NCBI RefSeq assembly: GCF_026642255.1
Contig: NZ_CP113264.1
Location: 2,108,001-2,172,000 of the forward strand
Length of the DNA stretch: 64,000 nucleotides
Direction: 5' to 3'
Source of the DNA: Streptomonospora nanhaiensis
GTDB lineage: Bacteria > Actinomycetota > Actinomycetes > Streptosporangiales > Streptosporangiaceae
Shown here: positions 8,395 through 18,465 of the stretch, piece by piece
How positions within the stretch are numbered: the stretch's first letter is position 1
Layout of the letters: each line of letters begins with the position of its first letter
Notes under the pieces: generated by a model
Told to the model about the DNA's origin: nothing
What the model saw: only the letters and a program-made list of their open reading frames with translations
Databases searched by the model: none
Position numbers and translations under genes: made by a program

Positions 8395-9897
8395 GTGAAG
8401 CTGAGCGAGCTGCTCGAAGGCCATGACCACCGGATCCTGCACGGCGACCCGGACATCCGGATCACCGCCGGCCCGTGCCTGGACGCCCACAGGGCGTCCC
8501 CGGGATCCCTGTTCGTCGCCGTGCCCGGACACGAGGGGGGCGGGGCCGGAGGCGTCGCGTCCGCCCTCGCCCGGGGCGCGGCGGCCGTCCTCGTCGAGAC
8601 CGGGCCGCCGGACCCCTCGTCCCGGTTCGCGCCCCAGGGCGCCTGCGTGGTCGAGGTGGCCGACGCCCGTGTCGCCGCGGCCCTCGTCTCCGCCCGCTAC
8701 CACGGTCACCCGGGCCGGGGGATGGATGTGGTGGCGGTCACCGGGACCAACGGCAAGACCTCGGTGTCGTCCATGTACGAGTCGCTGCTGCGCATCTCCA
8801 AGGGAGCCAGGGTCGGTGTCATCGGCACCTCCGGCAGCCGCACCGGCGGAGACCCCGTCCCGATGCCGCGTTCGGTGCTGAGCACCCCCGAGGCCCCCGA
8901 CCTCCAGTACATCCTGGGGCGCATGCGCGACAGGGGGACCCTCAGCGTGGTGCTGGAGGCCACGTCGATGGGCCTGCTCCACCACCGCGTGGAGGGCTCC
9001 TTCGTGGACGTCGGGATCTTCACCAACCTGACCCAGGACCACCTGGACGACCACGGCACCATGGACGACTACCGCGACGCCAAACTGCGCCTGTTCCAGG
9101 GCATGTGCCGCCACGCCGTGGTCAACGCCGACGACCCGGTCGGTGCGGCGATCCCCGCCATGATGCCCGGCGCGGTGACGACCTACGCCATCGACGCGGA
9201 GGCCGACTACCGGGCGACGGACCTGGAGGTCGACGCCTCGGGGACGCGCTTCGTCCTGCACCACGGCGGCCGCAGGTACCCGGCGGCCATCCCGGTGCCG
9301 GGCCGCTTCTCGGTGTCCAACGCGCTCGCGGCCCTGGCCGCCTGCCACTGGTTCGGCCACGAACTGGGCGCCCTCGTGGACGCGCTCGAACGCATGCCGC
9401 AGATCCCGGGCCGGTTCGAGCGCTTCGAGGCCCCGCACGGGGTGTCCGTGGTCGTCGACTACGCCCACTCGCCGGACTCGCTGGACAAGGTCCTCCGGAC
9501 GATCCGCGGGTTCGCCCGGGGGCGGGTCCTCACCGTCTTCGGCTGCGGGGGCGACCGCGACACGACCAAGCGCGCGCGGATGGGGGAGATCGCGGGAACC
9601 CATTCCGACCTGTGCTTCCTGACATCGGACAACCCGAGGTGGGAGGACCCTGAGGCGATCATGGACCAGGTCGCCCCGGGACTCACGGGGACGGGCACCC
9701 CGTACGAACGGGACGGGGACCGCCGTGCGGCCATCTCCGCCGCCCTGGCCTCGGCCGGTCCGGGGGACGTCGTCCTGCTCGCCGGCAAGGGCAGCGAGCC
9801 GTACCAGATCGTCGGCGGCGAAATGCTCCCCTTCGACGACATGGCGACCGTCCGCGAGCTCTCCCGGGCCCGGCCCGCGGTGCACTCGGGGGCGTGA
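8395..9897 (+). CDS. MurE-like Mur ligase (UDP-MurNAc-tripeptide synthetase family)
   Basis: 500 residues from the GTG at 8395 (GAAGGGA upstream). The three-domain Mur ligase plan is complete: an N-terminal UDP-binding domain, the ATP-binding loop VTGTNGKTS (about residues 118-126), NLTQDHLDDH in the central domain, and the C-terminal VFGCGGDRD and TSDNPRWEDP segments. DNPR is the MurE motif that selects meso-diaminopimelate as the amino acid added to UDP-MurNAc-Ala-Glu. A MurE normally sits in the division/cell-wall cluster; none of those genes is here, so this is likely an extra copy. It could be a second cell-wall ligase or act on another carboxylate. Neighbours give no pathway clue. Confidence 0.8.
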   Translation: MKLSELLEGHDHRILHGDPDIRITAGPCLDAHRASPGSLFVAVPGHEGGGAGGVASALARGAAAVLVETGPPDPSSRFAPQGACVVEVADARVAAALVSARYHGHPGRGMDVVAVTGTNGKTSVSSMYESLLRISKGARVGVIGTSGSRTGGDPVPMPRSVLSTPEAPDLQYILGRMRDRGTLSVVLEATSMGLLHHRVEGSFVDVGIFTNLTQDHLDDHGTMDDYRDAKLRLFQGMCRHAVVNADDPVGAAIPAMMPGAVTTYAIDAEADYRATDLEVDASGTRFVLHHGGRRYPAAIPVPGRFSVSNALAALAACHWFGHELGALVDALERMPQIPGRFERFEAPHGVSVVVDYAHSPDSLDKVLRTIRGFARGRVLTVFGCGGDRDTTKRARMGEIAGTHSDLCFLTSDNPRWEDPEAIMDQVAPGLTGTGTPYERDGDRRAAISAALASAGPGDVVLLAGKGSEPYQIVGGEMLPFDDMATVRELSRARPAVHSGA

Positions 9898-10074
9898 GGG
9901 AAGGCGGCCCCGGGAGCGCGGCGACGGGGTCGCGACCGCCCCGCGCCCGGCCGCCGGGGAGGCCGCCCCGCGTGGCGGGGGAGCGCCCCTCCGCGGCCGG
10001 CGTGACAGGCGCCGCCCCCCACGCGGTGTGAGGGCCCGGGCTCCCGGGCGGCGGGAGGACTCGCGGCCGCGGGC

Positions 10075-10111
10075 TTGACCTTGCGGTTACCGCAACCCCG
10101 AGACTGGCGGC
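10075..10111 (+). promoter_or_regulatory. MerR-type promoter with dyad operator
   Basis: TTGACC (10075-10080) and GAGACT (10100-10105) are separated by 19 bp, the stretched spacer typical of MerR-controlled promoters. The spacer contains the perfect dyad TTGCGGT-T-ACCGCAA (10081-10095). The start codon at 10112 lies 6 nt after the -10, so the transcript is probably leaderless. Autoregulation by the MerR protein is inferred from position. Confidence 0.65.
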
Positions 10112-10972
10112 ATGAGCCTGTCCATCAAGGAATTCAGCGAGATGAGCGACCTGTCCCCGCAGACGCTGCGCTTCTACCACTCCGAGGGGCTGCTGGTCCC
10201 CGCCGAGGTCGACGGGGAGACCGGGTACCGCTACTACTCCATCGAGCAGGTCGCGACCGCCGTGCTGGTCACGGCGCTGCGCGGCGCCGGTATGAGCGTC
10301 AAGGACGTCCGCCGCGCCCTGGAGGCCCCCGACACCGCCGCCGCACTGCTGGAGGAGCACACCGGGGCCCTGCACCGCCGGCGCCGGGCCGAGGACGAGG
10401 CGATCGCCACCGCCCGCGCACTCCTCACCGCCCCGCCCGCGGTCCGGCGCGGGGAGGCGCCGGGGACGACGGTCCTGTCGAGGACCGTTCCCCCGGTCGC
10501 CGTGGAGCGGCGAGCGGGCCGACCCGACCAGTACGACTGGGACGCGGTCACCGGAGCCGTCACGGCCACGGTGGCGGAGCTCGGCGCCCTGGCCGCCGAA
10601 CACGGCGCCGCCGTCACGGGCGCCCCCTGGTTCACCTGGTCCGGGGAGACCGCCGAGCAGAGGGAGAGGGCACTCACCCCGGAGGGCCCGCACTGGGTGG
10701 CCAAGGTCCCGGTCACCGCGGGGGCCGAGGCGCTGGCGGCCCTGGCCGGGGAGGTCGAGGTGCAGGACTTCGAGGCCCGTGAGGAGCTGTCCATCCGGCT
10801 CCCGGGCCGGAACTCGACGCCCAAGTACGCCATGGCCCACCTCCAGCTGCTGGCGCACACCCCGGAGGGCCTCTTCCCCGACCACTCGGGCATGCGCCAC
10901 ATCCTGCACGGGGACGGGACGGAGACCGCCGTGCGCCTGCTCCCGCTCGGCGGGGCCGGGGACGCCGACTGA
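10112..10972 (+). CDS. MerR family transcriptional regulator
   Basis: 286 residues from the ATG at 10112. Residues 1-70 are a MerR winged helix-turn-helix (IKEFSEMSDLSPQTLRFYHSEGLL, then GYRYYS), followed by a dimerisation helix to about residue 115. The C-terminal 170 residues resemble a GyrI-like effector-binding domain (a VPPVAVERR strand and a PEGPHWVAKVPV segment), suggesting recognition of a small amphipathic or drug-like ligand; this is inference. Its own promoter has a dyad in a 19-bp spacer. No obvious target gene lies next to it on the same strand. Confidence 0.85.
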   Translation: MSLSIKEFSEMSDLSPQTLRFYHSEGLLVPAEVDGETGYRYYSIEQVATAVLVTALRGAGMSVKDVRRALEAPDTAAALLEEHTGALHRRRRAEDEAIATARALLTAPPAVRRGEAPGTTVLSRTVPPVAVERRAGRPDQYDWDAVTGAVTATVAELGALAAEHGAAVTGAPWFTWSGETAEQRERALTPEGPHWVAKVPVTAGAEALAALAGEVEVQDFEAREELSIRLPGRNSTPKYAMAHLQLLAHTPEGLFPDHSGMRHILHGDGTETAVRLLPLGGAGDAD

Positions 10973-10996
10973 GCCACGCGGCCGGGGCGCGGGGAA

Positions 10997-11021
10997 GGGT
11001 CCGCGCGCGGTGCCCGGACCC
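10997..11021. terminator. Hairpin between convergent genes
   Basis: GGGTCCG (10997-11003) pairs with CGGACCC (11015-11021) around an 11-nt loop. It lies between the stops of the MerR gene and the convergent PNPOx gene and could serve both. The stem is short. Confidence 0.35.
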
Positions 11022-11054
11022 CGCCGTGCCCGCGCTCCCGTGTCCGGCGCCCCC

Positions 11055-11657
11055 TCAGGCGCGTGTGCGGGCGTCCCCGGGGGTCCCCGCATCCGGACCG
11101 GACGGCTCGGGCACGCCGGACAGGCCGTCGATACTGGTGGCGTTGCGTGTCCGCCAGTAGTCGGTGAAGTAGGAGGGATCGCGGCGTTCGTGGTGGCGGT
11201 CCAGCAGGTCGCGGTCGCCGCGCACGTCCATCAGGGGGACGGAGAAGCCGCACGAGTCGGAGACGCGGTGGACGTCGACCACGATGATCGCCCGCTGCCC
11301 GAGGGTGCGCTCCTTGGGGAAATGGGAGCGAAGCTCCTCGAACCCGGCCTCGGCGGGCAGGACGGCACGCCCCCGGCCGTGGAGGCGGACGATGTTCGGC
11401 GGTCCGTCGAAGGCACAGAACATCAGCACGATGCGGCCGTTCTCCCGCAGGTGGGCGATGGTCTCGGTACCCGACCCCGTGTAGTCGAGGTAGGCCACCC
11501 GGTGCTCGCCGAGCACGGCGAAGGTGCCGTCCATGCCCTTGGGGGAGACGTTGACGTGGCCCTCCGCGCCCAGGGGCGCCGTGCCGACGAAGAACACCGG
11601 CTGGTCGAGGAGGAACCGGGCCAGCCGGGGGCCGATGGTGTCGTGGATGTTCGCCAT
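11055..11657 (-). CDS. Pyridoxamine 5'-phosphate oxidase-fold protein
   Basis: 200 residues from the ATG at 11657 (MANIHDTIGPRL). The reading frame continues upstream through low-complexity Pro/Ala sequence with no ribosome-binding site, so the shorter start is preferred; an ATG at 11666 is also possible. HVNVSPKGMDGTF and RIVLMFCAFDGPPNIVRLHGRG are typical of the PNPOx-like split barrel, which binds FMN or F420. A CAGAAT hexamer just upstream suggests a near-leaderless transcript. Probably a cytoplasmic flavin-dependent oxidoreductase or cofactor-binding protein; substrate unknown. It lies downstream of the pgl terminator and is likely its own unit. Confidence 0.75.
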   Translation of the reverse strand: MANIHDTIGPRLARFLLDQPVFFVGTAPLGAEGHVNVSPKGMDGTFAVLGEHRVAYLDYTGSGTETIAHLRENGRIVLMFCAFDGPPNIVRLHGRGRAVLPAEAGFEELRSHFPKERTLGQRAIIVVDVHRVSDSCGFSVPLMDVRGDRDLLDRHHERRDPSYFTDYWRTRNATSIDGLSGVPEPSGPDAGTPGDARTRA

Positions 11658-11715
11658 GGCGGCCATTCTGGCAGGAGGGGGCGCCGCTGCCCGGGGCGGG
11701 ACCGGGGCCGGACAC

Positions 11716-11751
11716 GCGGGCGCCCCGGCCGGTTCCGGCCGGGGCGCCCGC
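11716..11751 (-). terminator. Terminator of the tkt-pgl operon
   Basis: A perfect 17-bp inverted repeat (11716-11732 with 11735-11751) around TT, just past the pgl stop. No U-tract, as is common in high-GC actinomycetes. Confidence 0.75.
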
Positions 11752-11766
11752 ACGCGCCGTCTCGCG

Positions 11767-12513
11767 CTACAGCTCGGAGGCCGCGGCCTCGTCCACCCAG
11801 AACACGGTCCTCTCCGCGCCGCGGGCGCCGGCCACCGGGGCCTCGTCCACGCTGCCCCCGGCCAGCCCCAGGCGCACCGCCTCGGCCTTGCCCTCGCCCG
11901 AGGCCAGCACCCACACCTCGCGGGCCGCGCGGATGGACGGCAGCGTCAGCGTCACCCGCTCCGTCGGCGGCTTGGGCGAGTCGCGCACCGCGGCGACGGA
12001 CGCCTCGTCCTCGCGCACCCCCGACAGCCCGGGGAACAGCGAGGCCACGTGGGCGTCGGGGCCGACCCCCAGCAGGCACACGTCGAACACGGGCACGGGT
12101 CCCTCCCCGCGCGCCGCCACCGCCAGCTCCCGGCCGTAGCGGGTCGCCGCGTGCTCCACCTGGCCCCCGTCCAGCCCGTCGGAGGCGGGGATCGGGTGCA
12201 CCTGGTGGCTCGGTACGGAGATCGAGTCGATCAGCGCCGCGCACGCCTGGGTCTCGTTGCGCTCGGGGTCCTTGTCCGGCAGGTAGCGCTCGTCCCCCCA
12301 CCACAGGTGGACGTGGGCCCAGCTGATCCCGGCCTCGTTGGCGTGGTCGCGCACCGCCTCCAGGGCGCGGATGCCGATCCCGCCACCGGTCAGGACCAGG
12401 TGGAAGTCACGCTTGTCCGCCTCGGCCTGGACGATCATGTTGACCAGCTTCAACGCGACGCTGTCGGCCAGCCCCGCGGCGTCCGCGTGGCGGACGATCT
12501 CCGGTTCGCTCAT
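11767..12513 (-). CDS. pgl: 6-phosphogluconolactonase
   Basis: 248 residues, normal for the family. It hydrolyses 6-phosphogluconolactone to 6-phosphogluconate, the second oxidative step of the pentose phosphate pathway. LVLTGGGIGIRAL (about 40-52), HLWWGDERYLP (about 68-78) and the LLGVGPDAHVASLFPG segment (about 150-165) are the conserved phosphate-binding and catalytic motifs. Its ATG overlaps the opcA stop (ATGA), which fixes the start and implies translational coupling. It is the last gene of the operon and is followed by a strong hairpin. Confidence 0.95.
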   Translation of the reverse strand: MSEPEIVRHADAAGLADSVALKLVNMIVQAEADKRDFHLVLTGGGIGIRALEAVRDHANEAGISWAHVHLWWGDERYLPDKDPERNETQACAALIDSISVPSHQVHPIPASDGLDGGQVEHAATRYGRELAVAARGEGPVPVFDVCLLGVGPDAHVASLFPGLSGVREDEASVAAVRDSPKPPTERVTLTLPSIRAAREVWVLASGEGKAEAVRLGLAGGSVDEAPVAGARGAERTVFWVDEAAASEL

Positions 12514-13436
12514 CCTCGTGCTCCGCTCTCCGCGAGCAGCGGACCCAGGTGGTGGGCCGCGCTCTCGTAGGTCTCGTCGGCGTCCAGGCGGCGCAGCTCC
12601 TCGGCGAGCGCCAGTGCGGCGCCGCGCCGTGCCAGCGCCACCGTCTGGTCCGGCTGCCCGAACCGGGACAGCGTGGCCACCCTGCCGTCCACCCGGGAGA
12701 CCGCGATGTCCCCCTCCGAGGTGGTCAGCCTGACCTCGGTCAGCCCGGGGCCGTGGGAGACGGCCCGTTCCACGGGCGCCTCCAGCCGGTCCGACAGCCA
12801 CGCCGCCAGCAGTTCGGCGCTCGGGTAGTGCGCCTCGGCCGTCACCCTCGCCGAGTTCACCCACCCGCACGGCTGGTCCATGGCACTGGCCAGGAGCGAG
12901 CGCCACGGCGTCAGCCGGGTCCAGGTCAGGTCCGTGTCGCCCGGACGGTAGTGGGCCACCCGTTCCACGAGGTCCCGCAACGGGTCGGGGGCGCGCAGCG
13001 CGTCGGTGATGCGGCGCTGGGCCAGGCGGCCCACGGGGTCGGCGGCCGGGTTGAGGGGGCCCGCGCCCGGCCACCACGCCACCACGGGGGCGTCGGGGAC
13101 CAGCAGCGGGGTGACCACCGAGTCCGCGTGCTCGCCGAGCGGACCGTACAGCCGGAGCAGTACGGCCTCGCCCGGCCCGGAGGTGCCGGGTCTGCGGATC
13201 TCGGCGTCGATGGCGGGTTCGGCGTCGGGGTCGCGCCGGATCAGGGCCACCACACGCGAGGGGTGCTCGCGGCCCGCCTCGGTGGCGGCGCGCACGGCGT
13301 CGTAGTGGTCGGCCTCGTCGGTGACGATGACCAGGGTCAGCACCATGTTCATGGCGCCGCCGCCGACGCTGAGCCGCTCGGACATGAGCGCCTCGGTGAT
13401 CTGCGACGTCGTGGTGCGCGGCAGGTAGAGCGTCAT
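12510..13436 (-). CDS. opcA: Glucose-6-phosphate dehydrogenase assembly protein OpcA
   Basis: 308 residues from the ATG at 13436 with GGAGGAA just upstream. It matches OpcA proteins: RVVALIRRDP, VTPLLVPDAPVVAWWPG and DLTWTRLTPWRSLLA. OpcA promotes assembly and activity of the Zwf enzyme in cyanobacteria and actinobacteria. It follows zwf by 28 bp and overlaps pgl by four bases, so its place in the operon agrees with its role. It has no catalytic motif of its own. Confidence 0.93.
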   Translation of the reverse strand: MTLYLPRTTTSQITEALMSERLSVGGGAMNMVLTLVIVTDEADHYDAVRAATEAGREHPSRVVALIRRDPDAEPAIDAEIRRPGTSGPGEAVLLRLYGPLGEHADSVVTPLLVPDAPVVAWWPGAGPLNPAADPVGRLAQRRITDALRAPDPLRDLVERVAHYRPGDTDLTWTRLTPWRSLLASAMDQPCGWVNSARVTAEAHYPSAELLAAWLSDRLEAPVERAVSHGPGLTEVRLTTSEGDIAVSRVDGRVATLSRFGQPDQTVALARRGAALALAEELRRLDADETYESAAHHLGPLLAESGARG

Positions 13437-13464
13437 GGGTTCCTCCCCGCGTGGTCGTGGCTGG

Positions 13465-15045
13465 TCACGGGCGCCGCCACTGGCGGCCGTCCCTGGCGAG
13501 CAGGTTCTCGGCGGACTCCGGGCCCCAGGTGCCCGAGCCGTACTGCTCGGGCCGGCCCGACTCGGCCCAGTACTCCTCGACCGGGTCGAGGATGCGCCAG
13601 GAGAGCTCGACCTCCTCCTGCCGCGGGAAGAGGGGCGGGTCGCCGATGAGCACGTCCAGGATGAGCCGCTCGTACGCCTCGGGGCTGGCCTCGGTGAAGG
13701 ACTGCCCGTACGTGAAGTCCATGCTCACGTCACGGACCTCCATGCTCGCGCCCGGCACCTTGGAGCCGAACCGCAGCGTGACGCCCTCGTCCGGCTGGAT
13801 GCGCAGCACCAGGGCGTTCTGCCCCAGTTCGCTGACGTCGGTGCGCGGGAACATCTGCTGCGGGGCGGCCTGGAACACCAGGGCCACCTCCGTCACCCGC
13901 CGGCCCAGCCGCTTGCCGGTGCGCAGGTAGAACGGCACCCCCGACCAGCGGCGGGTGTCCACCGCCAGCTTCAGCGCCGCGTAGGTCTCGGTCACGGAGT
14001 CGGAGGGGATGCCCTCCTCCTCCAGGTAGCCCCGCACCGCCGCGCCGCCCTGCCATCCCGCGGCGTACTGGCCGCGGGCGGTCCCGGTCCCCAGGTCCTC
14101 CGGCAGCGACACCGAGGCCAGGACCTTCTCCTTCTCGGCGCGGATCGCGTCCGCGCTGTAGGAGATCGGCTCCTCCATGGCGACGAGGGCCAGGAGCTGC
14201 AGGAGGTGGTTCTGGATGACGTCGCGGGCCGCGCCGATCCCGTCGTAGTAGCCCGCGCGTCCTCCCACGCCGATGTCCTCGGCCATGGTGATCTGCACGT
14301 GGTCCACGTAGCTGCGGTTCCACAGGGGCTCGAACAGGGTGTTGGCGAAGCGCAGCGCCAGGATGTTCTGGACCGTCTCCTTGCCCAGGTAGTGGTCGAT
14401 GCGGAACACCGACGACGGCGGGAACACGTCGTCCACCACCGCGTTGAGCTCCTGCGCGCTCTCCAGGTCGTGGCCGAACGGCTTCTCGATCACCACCCGG
14501 CGCCAGGGGGTGACCCGCAGGCCGCCCCCGCCCGCGGGCCCGTCGTCCTCGCCGGGCTCGGCCAGGCCGGACCGCTTGAGCTGCTTGACCACCGTCGGGA
14601 ACAGCTTGGGCGGCAGCGAGAGGTAGAACGCGTAGTTCCCGCCCGTGCCGCGCACCTCGTCGAGCTCGCGCACGGTCTCCGCCAGGCGGTCGAACGCGTC
14701 GTCGTCGTCCAGGTCGCCCTGAACGAACCGGACGCCCTCGCTGAGCTGGCGCCACACGTCCTCGCGGAACGGCGTGCGCGCGTACTTGCGCACCGCCTCG
14801 TGCGCCTGCTCGGCGAAGTCCTGGTCCTCCCAGTCGCGGCGGGCGAACCCCACCAGGCCGAAGCCCGGCGGCAGCATCCCCCGGTTGGCGAGGTCGTAGA
14901 TCGCGGGCAGGAGCTTCTTCCTGGCCAGGTCGCCCGTGACGCCGAACAGCACCAGCACGCTGGGGCCGGCGATGCGGGGCAGTCTGCGGTCCAGGGCGTT
15001 GCGGAGCGGGTTGGGTACCGCTCCGGGCATCACCGGTTCTTTCAC
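13465..15045 (-). CDS. zwf: Glucose-6-phosphate 1-dehydrogenase
   Basis: 526 residues from the GTG at 15045, 5 nt after AAGGAAGA. It oxidises glucose 6-phosphate to the lactone and reduces NADP. The dinucleotide loop [10 protein letters not shown] lies near residue 35 and the substrate/catalytic segment RIDHYLGKE near residue 215, both intact. The length is normal. It lies between tal and opcA in the actinobacterial order; pgi, sometimes found between tal and zwf, is absent. A GC-rich hairpin in the 135-bp gap after tal may lower read-through into this gene. Confidence 0.96.
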   Translation of the reverse strand: MKEPVMPGAVPNPLRNALDRRLPRIAGPSVLVLFGVTGDLARKKLLPAIYDLANRGMLPPGFGLVGFARRDWEDQDFAEQAHEAVRKYARTPFREDVWRQLSEGVRFVQGDLDDDDAFDRLAETVRELDEVRGTGGNYAFYLSLPPKLFPTVVKQLKRSGLAEPGEDDGPAGGGGLRVTPWRRVVIEKPFGHDLESAQELNAVVDDVFPPSSVFRIDHYLGKETVQNILALRFANTLFEPLWNRSYVDHVQITMAEDIGVGGRAGYYDGIGAARDVIQNHLLQLLALVAMEEPISYSADAIRAEKEKVLASVSLPEDLGTGTARGQYAAGWQGGAAVRGYLEEEGIPSDSVTETYAALKLAVDTRRWSGVPFYLRTGKRLGRRVTEVALVFQAAPQQMFPRTDVSELGQNALVLRIQPDEGVTLRFGSKVPGASMEVRDVSMDFTYGQSFTEASPEAYERLILDVLIGDPPLFPRQEEVELSWRILDPVEEYWAESGRPEQYGSGTWGPESAENLLARDGRQWRRP

Positions 15046-15147
15046 AGGTCTCTTCCTTCTGAGAGCGGCCGGTGGGCGGTGGCCGGCCGCCCGCGCCCAC
15101 GCCTCGGGGGCGCGGGCGCGGGCGGCGACGGGGACCGGATCGGGGGT

Positions 15148-15174
15148 CCCTCCCGGGCCCGCGGCCCGGGAGGG
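15148..15174 (-). terminator. Hairpin after tal (attenuator or partial terminator)
   Basis: CCCTCCCGGGCC (15148-15159) pairs perfectly with GGCCCGGGAGGG (15163-15174) around a 3-nt loop, seven bases past the tal stop. Further GC-rich self-complementary sequence lies at about 15,087-15,125. Because zwf follows on the same strand, this probably attenuates or stabilises mRNA ends. Confidence 0.5.
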
Positions 15175-15180
15175 GGCGCC

Positions 15181-16287
15181 TCAGGCCGAGGCGGCCAGCT
15201 TCTCGGAGAGGCCCTTGAGCAGGCTCTCCCACGAGGCGACGAACTTGGCGACGCCGTCCGTCTCCAGGTGGCCGAACACCTCGGTCAGGTTCACGCCCGC
15301 GGCCTCCAGGGCTGCGAAGTCGGCGTGGGCCTGCGCGTAGCTGCCGAGCACGGTGTTGCCCGCGACCACCGCGTGGTCGCCGACGGCGTCCAGGGTGGCC
15401 TGCGGCATCGTGTTGACGGTGTCGCGCGCGACCAGCCCGGTGACGTAGAGGGTGTCCTCGTAGGCGGGGTCCTTCACGCCGGTGGAGGCCCACAGCGGGC
15501 GCTGGGGCTTGGCGCCGAGCGCCTCCAGGGCCTTCCACTCCTTGCCCTCGAACACCTGCTCGTAGGCCTGGTAGGCCAGGCGGGCGTTGGCGAGCGCGGC
15601 GCGGCCGAGGAGGGCCGTGGCCTCCTCGGTGCCGATCGCCCGCAGCCGCTTGTCCACCTCGGCGTCCACGCGGCTGACGAAGAACGAGGCCACGGACTGG
15701 ATCCGGGAGAGGTCGTGGCCGTTGGCGCGGGCCAGCTCCATGCCCTCCAGGAACGCGTCCATCACCTGGCGGTAGCGCTCCAGGGAGAAGATCAGCGTGA
15801 CGTTGACGCTGATGCCCAGCCCCAGCACGCGGGTGATGGCGGGCAGGCCCTCCGCGGTCGCGGGGATCTTGATCATCAGGTTGGGCCGGTCGACCAGCCA
15901 CCACAGGGCCTTGGCCTCGGCGACCGTGCGCTCGGTCTCCATGGCCATGCGCGGGTCCACCTCCAGGGAGACCCGGCCGTCGACGCGGTCGGTGGCGTCG
16001 TACACCGGGCGGAGGGTGTCCGCCGCCCAGCGGATGTCGTAGGCGGTGAGCAGGCGCACGGCCTCCTCGACCGAGACGCCGCGCGCGGCGAGCTCGCTCA
16101 CCTGCTCGTCGTAGGCGTCGCCCTCGGCCAGCGCCTTGTCGAAGATGCTCGGGTTGGACGTGACGCCGACGACCTTGTGGGTCGACATCAGCTCTGTCAG
16201 GTTGCCCGTCCGCAGCCGTGTGCGGCTGATGTCGTCCAGCCAGACGGACACGCCTGCCTCGGACAGGTCCTCGAGTGGGTTGCTCAT
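15181..16287 (-). CDS. tal: Transaldolase
   Basis: 368 residues from the ATG at 16287 ([16 protein letters not shown] about 10 nt upstream); longer in-frame starts lack homology. It transfers dihydroxyacetone units between sedoheptulose 7-phosphate and glyceraldehyde 3-phosphate. VTSNPSIF near residue 50 and the Schiff-base segment [12 protein letters not shown] near residue 140 are intact, as is [11 protein letters not shown]. The length is that of the long actinobacterial transaldolases. It is the second gene of the operon, 84 bp after tkt. Confidence 0.95.
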   Translation of the reverse strand: MSNPLEDLSEAGVSVWLDDISRTRLRTGNLTELMSTHKVVGVTSNPSIFDKALAEGDAYDEQVSELAARGVSVEEAVRLLTAYDIRWAADTLRPVYDATDRVDGRVSLEVDPRMAMETERTVAEAKALWWLVDRPNLMIKIPATAEGLPAITRVLGLGISVNVTLIFSLERYRQVMDAFLEGMELARANGHDLSRIQSVASFFVSRVDAEVDKRLRAIGTEEATALLGRAALANARLAYQAYEQVFEGKEWKALEALGAKPQRPLWASTGVKDPAYEDTLYVTGLVARDTVNTMPQATLDAVGDHAVVAGNTVLGSYAQAHADFAALEAAGVNLTEVFGHLETDGVAKFVASWESLLKGLSEKLAASA

Positions 16288-16336
16288 GGTGTTCGCGCCT
16301 TCCTCACGGGCGTTGCCGCCCTCTCGCACAAGGGGA

Positions 16337-16367
16337 GCGGGTCCCACCGGTCGACGGCGGGACCCGC
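16337..16367 (-). terminator. Hairpin between tkt and tal
   Basis: GCGGGTCCC (16337-16345) pairs perfectly with GGGACCCGC (16359-16367) around 13 nt, directly after the tkt stop. With tal following on the same strand this is more likely an attenuator or 3'-end stabiliser. Confidence 0.45.
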
Positions 16368-16371
16368 GCTG

Positions 16372-18465
16372 TCAGCGTCCGGCCCTGGCGGCGCTCTTGC
16401 GAGCCGCCTCCACGACGGCCTCGGTGGTGAAGCCGAACTTCTCGTACAGGGTCTGGTACGGGGCAGAGGCGCCGAAGTGCTCCAGGCTCACCGACTCGCC
16501 GGCGTCGCCGACGTAGGAGCGCCAGCCCATGGCGATGCCGGCCTCGACGGACACGCGGGCGCGCACCGACGACGGCAGCACGCTCTCGCGGTACTCCTCG
16601 CTCTGGTCCTCGAACCACTCCACGCACGTCATGGACACGACGCGGGTGGGCGTTCCGGCCTCCTCCAGGACCTTGCGGGCCTCCACGGCGATCTGCACCT
16701 CGCTGCCGGTCGCCAGCAGGATGACCTCCGGGGAGCCGCCGGTCGCCTCGGCCAGCACGTAGCCGCCCTTGACGGCCTCCTCGGCCGGGGCGTACTCGGA
16801 CCGGTCCAGGACGGGCACGTTCTGCCGGGTCAGGGCGAGCGCGGCCGGGCGGCCGGAGTTCTCCATGACCGCGCGCCACACGACGGCCGTCTCGTTGGCG
16901 TCGGCCGGGCGGATCACGTCGAGGCCGGGGATGGCGCGCAGCGCCCACAGGTGCTCGACCGGCTGGTGGGTGGGGCCGTCCTCGCCCAGGCCGATGGAGT
17001 CGTGCGTCCACACGTAGGTGACCGACAGCTTCATCAGCGCGGCGAGGCGGACGGCCGGGCGCATGTAGTCGCTGAACACCAGGAAGGTGCCGCCGTAGGG
17101 GCGGGTCGGGCCGTGCAGCGCCATGCCGTTGAGGATCGAGCCCATGCCGTGCTCGCGGATGCCGAAGTGCAGCACGCGCCCGTACGGGTTGCCGGGGAAC
17201 TTGCTGCTGGCCCGCTCGAACGGCAGGAAGGACGGCTCGCCCTTGGGCGTGGTGTTGTTGGACCCGGCCAGGTCGGCGGAGCCGCCCCACAGCTCCGGGA
17301 GCACCGGGGCCAGGGCCGAGAGCACGTCACCGCTGGCCTTGCGGGTGGCGACGCCCTTCTCGCTGGGCTCGTACGTGGGCAGCGCCTCCTCCCAGCCGTC
17401 GGGGAGCTTGCCCGCGGCGAGGCGGTCGAACAGCTCGGCGCGCTCGCCCGCGCCCTGGTGCCACGCGTCGAAGGCCGTCTGCCACTCGGCGCGGGCCTCG
17501 CCGCCCCGCTCCAGGGCCTTGCGGGTGTGCGCGATGACGTCGTCCTGGACCCCGAACGGCTCGTCCGGCAGGCCGAGGATGCGCTTGGTGGCGGAGATCT
17601 CGTCGGTGCCCATGGCGGCGCCGTGGACCGCGCCGGTGTTCTGCGCGTTGGGCGCGGGCCAGCCGATGACGGTGCGCAGCTTGATGAAGGTCGGACGGTC
17701 GGTCTCGGCCTTGCCGCGCAGGATCGCCTGGTAGAGGGCGTCGATGTCCTCCACGTACGAGCCGGTGGAGGTCCAGTCGACCTCCTCCACGTGCCACCCG
17801 TAGGCGCGGTAGCGCGCGGCCACGTCCTCGGAGTGGGCGATACGGGTGTCGTCCTCGATGGAGATCTGGTTGTCGTCCCAGATCATGATGAGGTTGCCCA
17901 GGTTCTGGGTGGCGGCCAGGGCGCTCGCCTCGTGGCTCACGCCCTCCTGGACGTCGCCGTCGGAGCAGAACGCGTAGACGTGGTGGTCGAACGGGCTCGC
18001 GCCCGGGCCGGCGTCGGGGTTGAACAGGCCGCGCTCGCGGCGGGCCGCCATCGCCATGCCGACGGCGTTGCCCACGCCCTGGCCCAGCGGGCCGGTGGTG
18101 GTCTCCACGCCGGCGGTGTGGCCGACCTCGGGGTGGCCCGGGGTCAGGCTGTCCCACTGGCGCAGGGACTTGAGGTCGTCCAGCTCCAGCCCGTATCCGG
18201 CGAGGTAGAGCTGGATGTACAGGGTGAGGCTGGAGTGGCCGATCGACAGGACGAACCGGTCCCGGCCGACCCAGTCGGGCGCGGCGGGGTCGTGGCGCAT
18301 GACCTTCTGGAACAGCAGGTACGCGGCGGGAGCCAGGCTCATCGCGGTGCCGGGGTGTCCGTTACCCGACTTCTCTACCGCGTCCATCGCCAGCGCCCTG
18401 ACCGTGTCGACGGCGCGGAGGTCGAGGTCCGACCACTCCAGGGATTGCGGGGTGTGGGCGTTCAC
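16372..18465 (-). CDS. tkt: Transketolase
   Basis: 697 residues from the GTG at 18465, with AAGGAGA about 9 nt upstream; the frame extends to 18624 through low-complexity sequence that I exclude. It moves two-carbon units between sugar phosphates using thiamine diphosphate. [27 protein letters not shown]...[16 protein letters not shown] (cofactor and metal site) and [17 protein letters not shown] are present in order. First gene of the operon and divergent from ctaB, with 669 bp between them. Confidence 0.96.
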   Translation of the reverse strand: MNAHTPQSLEWSDLDLRAVDTVRALAMDAVEKSGNGHPGTAMSLAPAAYLLFQKVMRHDPAAPDWVGRDRFVLSIGHSSLTLYIQLYLAGYGLELDDLKSLRQWDSLTPGHPEVGHTAGVETTTGPLGQGVGNAVGMAMAARRERGLFNPDAGPGASPFDHHVYAFCSDGDVQEGVSHEASALAATQNLGNLIMIWDDNQISIEDDTRIAHSEDVAARYRAYGWHVEEVDWTSTGSYVEDIDALYQAILRGKAETDRPTFIKLRTVIGWPAPNAQNTGAVHGAAMGTDEISATKRILGLPDEPFGVQDDVIAHTRKALERGGEARAEWQTAFDAWHQGAGERAELFDRLAAGKLPDGWEEALPTYEPSEKGVATRKASGDVLSALAPVLPELWGGSADLAGSNNTTPKGEPSFLPFERASSKFPGNPYGRVLHFGIREHGMGSILNGMALHGPTRPYGGTFLVFSDYMRPAVRLAALMKLSVTYVWTHDSIGLGEDGPTHQPVEHLWALRAIPGLDVIRPADANETAVVWRAVMENSGRPAALALTRQNVPVLDRSEYAPAEEAVKGGYVLAEATGGSPEVILLATGSEVQIAVEARKVLEEAGTPTRVVSMTCVEWFEDQSEEYRESVLPSSVRARVSVEAGIAMGWRSYVGDAGESVSLEHFGASAPYQTLYEKFGFTTEAVVEAARKSAARAGR

